A stretch of DNA of 64,000 nucleotides from Gnetum montanum (Eukaryota > Streptophyta > Gnetopsida > Gnetales > Gnetaceae). Below the pieces are notes generated by a model, which was not told the DNA's origin, did no database searches, and saw only the letters and a list, made by a program, of their open reading frames with translations. The stretch lies in assembly GCA_015680685.1 (NCBI GenBank), contig MNCI01037638.1:171994-235993 (forward strand). Reading direction: 5' to 3'. A program made the translations under genes and the position numbers. The stretch's first letter is position 1, and every line of letters starts with the position of its first letter. Of this stretch, positions 60,257-64,000 are shown piece after piece.

Positions 60257-62655
60257 ATGGATTCTGCATACGCAACCACCATCACCATGACCACAACTAA
60301 TTCGGGTGCCACATCTGTGAATCCCATCACCGCCACTGGGCCAGCTTCTGGTGTTGTAGAACCTCAGGGACCATTGTGTCGTTCGTTAAGATTACAGGGC
60401 AAAGATCTTGTATTCACCCTCGTGATGCCTGAAGAATATAATTTTATTTACGTCAAGATCCAGGAAAAGCTCGCACTTAGCCAAGCCGAGGTCGAAGCTA
60501 AACGAAATTTTGAGCTGGTCCACAGAGGGGGTCAAGATTTCATCCCTACCGCTTACGACATTATCCCCCTAACTAAGCATTTTGATGAAATCCTGACCCA
60601 ACTGGTTATGGCTAGGAGTTAGGCTATGCGGTCCATGCTAGAACCTCAGAATGGGGAGGAGGAGGATGATGAACTCGTAGCCCAGTCTGAACATTCGTAT
60701 CATACTCATAGTCCCCATACGTACATAAATCCCCTATTTCCTCTCGTAGGAGAAGCCGTCCACCTTAATCCAGCCATGATCGTCCAAACCCACATTCTTG
60801 TCATCCTGCAGGCCACTACGCAATCATCAGTCCTGCAAGTGCAAATACCATCCCAAAACAACATGGGGGCAGTCTCATCACCACGTGTAATCAGTATTCC
60901 GTCAGTGGTACCTGTGTCCACCACACCCTATTACATCCCCCAAGTGCAACCTCATGCCATGCCTACAACCCGTCCAACACAAAATCTGGTGCAAACCTTT
61001 TCATTACTGCCCCCTATGAGGCAACCCACTGTTCAATCACAGCAATCCATTCAACAACCCACGGCTGGTCAGTGGATCCTGCCCATTTCACATAATCAAT
61101 CTACGTTATACGGTGTGCAACCCTTAGCTGCACCTACCACCCATGTCCCACAAATAAACCCGCAATATCCTTACAATCTTCCTACGCACCTGGTGACAGC
61201 CAATTCCTCTTCTTAGCCTAGTGGGTGGTGGTTTCCACAGGCAGCTCCATCCATGGGGATAGTCCCTACTGCACCACCTATCAGCCAAGCCATCACTACA
61301 TTCCCATTGCCTGGCACAGCTCTTCCTGTCCAACCCCCAGCTCCTCCTACGTAGACTTCTTCATCACCAAGTCTGGACCAAGCCTTCTTACTTATTTAGA
61401 CCCTTACTGAGGAAGTCAAACGTCTTAAAGCTGCTGGCTCTAATACCATACAGATCATGGATTTCTATCAGGATGATCTCATCAGTCCAGCAGTTCCTAT
61501 GCTGTCATTGCCCCCGGGGATGTCTCTACCTCATTTTACCAAATATAATGGGAAAGGTGATCCCAATGCCCACCTGGTCACCTTTAGGTCTGAATCCTTG
61601 TTGTTACAACAGTGGCCACATACTATTATACGTGTCTTTGCAATGTCTCTGGCAGGTAAGGCTTTGGACTGGTATCAAGCCCTCCCTTGTTCTTCCATCT
61701 CAACCTTGGAAGAATTTCTGACATAATTTGTAACTCATTTTAAGTATAATTTAAAACCAGAGGTCATATTAGATCAACTCATGGGGGTGAAACAAGATCC
61801 ACTCAAGTCGGTCCAAAAGTTTATACAATGATGGAGTGCCACTCTGAACGAAATCCGTGAGCCTATCGTAGAGGCCCACTTGCTAGCTATCTTCAAAGGA
61901 GCGGTTAATAACTTCATCAAGTCTAAGCTGTATTACCTTTCCCCTAGCTCCTTGAGTCAATCTTTTGCTCAAACTAAGAGCATCCAAGATGCTGCAGATG
62001 CTAGCAAAGACCTAGCATATGTAGCCTATGAAAACACTAACAACAAGGATAAGGACAAAGGTAAAGCAACAACAACAATGGTAGCTGCACTGGCTGAAGG
62101 TGCTAAGAACAAGAATAAGAAGGCACCCACGGCATCTCCTGAGACCACGGCTAGCGCAAGTAGCATCGGTCAGGACACACCTACCCCTAAAAAGCCCCCC
62201 AACCAAAGCCAAACTTTGAGCGTAAAGACCGCTCAAAGTATACAACCCTACCTATAAAACATTCGGAACTGTTGAAACAATTGTTAGGGGTAGGATACAT
62301 TCAGAATAAGAAGGTATCCGAAGAAGCTCTCTAGTGTCACAGGCATCATTGTGAATTGCTAAAGCATCCTTCTTTAGCCCTGCCCAATGAACCACCAGTG
62401 CCAAGTTCTTTTAGGCTGGACCGTTTCTGTGACTACCATTAGTTGTGTGGTCATGACACTGATTACTGCTGGGCATTGAAAGACAACATTCAACGCATGA
62501 TCGATGATGGTTCTCTGAAACTAGATGGTAGTAGTCCAACCCATCCCAAAAATCAGGCGTTGCATGTGTACAAGGACCCGTTAAATGCAAATAACGCATC
62601 GTACACAATCAACGTGGTAAGTACAGATAGTGAAGGAAAGGTATCACCTAAATAA
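60257..62655 (+). pseudogene. gag: gag of the second Gypsy element
   Basis: Starts at Met 60257 after a 250-bp leader. One frame runs to about 62200 with only in-frame stops (TAG 60620, 61214, 61352, 61397; TAA 61724; TGA 61829). Order of regions: Thr/Ala-rich N-terminus; SLRLQGKDLVFTLVMPEEYN; a long Pro/Gln-rich linker (60700-61360); then the Gag core LPHFTKYNGKGDPNAHLVTF, SLAGKALDWYQALP and ISTLEEFLT (61530-61730). After a frameshift near 62200 the frame continues with YTTLPIKHSELLKQLLG and CDYH-x-LCGHDTDYCWALK (~62430-62480), a His/Cys motif common between Gag and protease in plant Gypsy polyproteins. Confidence 0.88.
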
Positions 62656-63957
62656 CCCTTCATTTTACGTGTACCTACTAGTTCACTCCAGGGGGCAAGC
62701 TCTTCATTGGCAGCTAGTGGTGTCCCAAGGCTGCCCTTTGTTATTTAGGCATCCTCACTAGCTTTAACTTAGCCTCGTGCTAACAGTAAAGCCACGGCCA
62801 TGTTCACGCCTACCCCTAAGGCACCTTTCATCCTTAGGGTACCAAAACCACTGGCTGCTCCTTTTACGTAGGGGCAAGCTTCTAGCCATCACCATCAATC
62901 ACCACCAAACAAAAAAAGGGAAGGAGATGCATCGGTTAATGCCACCAAAAACCATACTACACTAGGCTTCCCTAAGCCCAGGCCCTTGGCCTCTGTCCCT
63001 ATGCCTATGCCTTCTGGGCAAGACAAGGGTACAGAAACATAGCCACCTCCCCTTGGTAGGAAGAAACACAACCCTCCGACTGATGTAATTCTACCTCGGG
63101 AGATTCATCTCGTAGGGCAGATAGAAGAAGATAGAGGGGATAAATAACCCAGTCGAGAACGGGACCTCCTCAACACATTTACGTAGGTTAAGCAGGCTCT
63201 GAAACAAAAGAACACAACGTTGAGCCTTTATGATTTGCTTATGACATCCCAAAAACATCATGAGGCTATGGTTCATATGCTGACATCCATACTAGTGGAT
63301 GAAAGCTTACCAGCAGAAGAGGAAGCGATACATGCTATCATGCTTCCTCCCACCATTGAGCAACCTAAACCAATCCCTCTGACCTTTCATGATAAATCCA
63401 TCAAAGATGATCCAGAGAAAGGTCAAGTAATGATAGAACCCATGTTCATCACCATCCGGGTTGGTCAATATTGGATCCGGAGGGTGCACGTTGACGATGG
63501 CGCGACTGCGAATGTCATCCCTTATCCTATAGTGGATAAGCTGGGCCTGGTCGACCAGATCAGTCCTACAATGAAATCATGCCTAAAGTTGTTCAACGGG
63601 GCATGGGTGCAAGTCATGGGGACGGTGCGTATCGAATTTTTGGCAGGGGATCAATTCCCAACAGACGCCACATTTCTCGTTGTCGAGGAGATGCCCGGTT
63701 TCAACCTAATCCTGGGGAGGTCCTGGCTAGCCCAACTAAGGGCAGTTTCATCACCAATACATCAAGAGATACATCTCCCTTACGTAGGGGGAGAAGTAGT
63801 AATACATGGTGATGAAATAACTCCTAGGACTGTCAACAACATGATGACAGAATGGGGTTCGGCGATCGAGATGCTTGAAGATCAAACTCATGTCCGAACT
63901 CCTGAACAAGCCAAAACGAATGATGACAGCCTAGCCTGGGCTGACCTACCATTTTAG
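62656..63957 (+). pseudogene. pro: protease region of the second Gypsy polyprotein
   Basis: Same frame as the Cys/His motif, interrupted by TAG/TAA codons at 62653, 62746, 62770, 62869, 63040, 63145, 63184 and 63955. From 63220 an open stretch of 245 aa begins SLYDLLMTSQKHHEA, a conserved lead-in, then the retropepsin: VHVDDGATANVIPYPIVDKL (63484-63543) carries the D-x-G-A active site, and FNLILGRSWL (~63697-63726) is the closing ILGR motif. Both catalytic features are intact. It cleaves Gag-Pol in the particle. The stop at 63955 separates it from the RT expected downstream. Confidence 0.9.
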
Positions 63958-64000
63958 GAAGATGGTATGGAGAAGTCAAATCACAAATCTCCTCGCCCTT

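Larger units (their letters stand above)
58434..64000 (+). mobile_element. second Ty3/Gypsy retrotransposon (5' part; continues past window)
   Basis: Comprises the 5' LTR (58434-60003), PBS (60010-60026), gag (60257 to about 62650) and protease (to 63957). RT, integrase and the 3' LTR would lie beyond 64000. It interrupts block B at a site that is uninterrupted in block A (12237), so the insertion happened after the duplication. The Gag and protease types resemble the Tat/Athila side of Ty3/Gypsy, but without RT the lineage is open. Confidence 0.88.

Overview
This is a gene-poor, repeat-dominated plant nuclear sequence. It resembles a very large genome of the gymnosperm kind: old Ty3/Gypsy elements, long non-genic stretches, and in-frame stops that are mostly TAG, as expected when methylated CAG codons decay. 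I cannot name the species. No intact host gene is visible. Almost everything readable is a broken mobile-element gene or an organelle/plasmid-type gene remnant.

Layout. 1-2647: degenerate coding-like sequence followed by a candidate LTR (1002-2647). 2648-12245: block A, AT-rich and non-genic, with a short reverse-transcriptase (RT) remnant (~8.3-8.65 kb) and minus-strand host-gene-like fragments (9.6-12.37 kb). 13310-15913: decayed but nearly full-length family B DNA polymerase of the organellar linear-plasmid type. 17214-30425: complete but dead Athila-like Ty3/Gypsy element on the minus strand, with two LTRs, a 5-bp target-site duplication (TCTAG), PBS, gag, protease, RT/RNase H, integrase and an extra 3' ORF that seems to have its own promoter. 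30431-43917: sequence with a group-II-intron-like RT remnant (32.8-33.6 kb), a 145-aa orphan ORF (33848-34285), many short palindromes, an inverted fragment of a second PolB gene (40.25-40.8 kb), a sequencing gap and a hairpin element. 43918-58433: block B, a diverged direct repeat of block A. 58434-64000: a second Gypsy element (5' LTR, PBS, gag, protease) that inserted into block B and runs off the window.

How it fits together. Without the 13.2-kb Athila insertion, blocks A and B start about 28 kb apart in the same orientation, so the locus looks like an old tandem or segmental duplication, later invaded by at least two LTR elements. The PolB, RT and dispersed-palindrome content of the non-LTR sequence points to an organellar (mitochondrial genome or mitochondrial linear plasmid) source now decaying in the nucleus. 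That origin is an inference. The two Gypsy elements are identified by their domains, and each is inactivated by many stops and some frameshifts.
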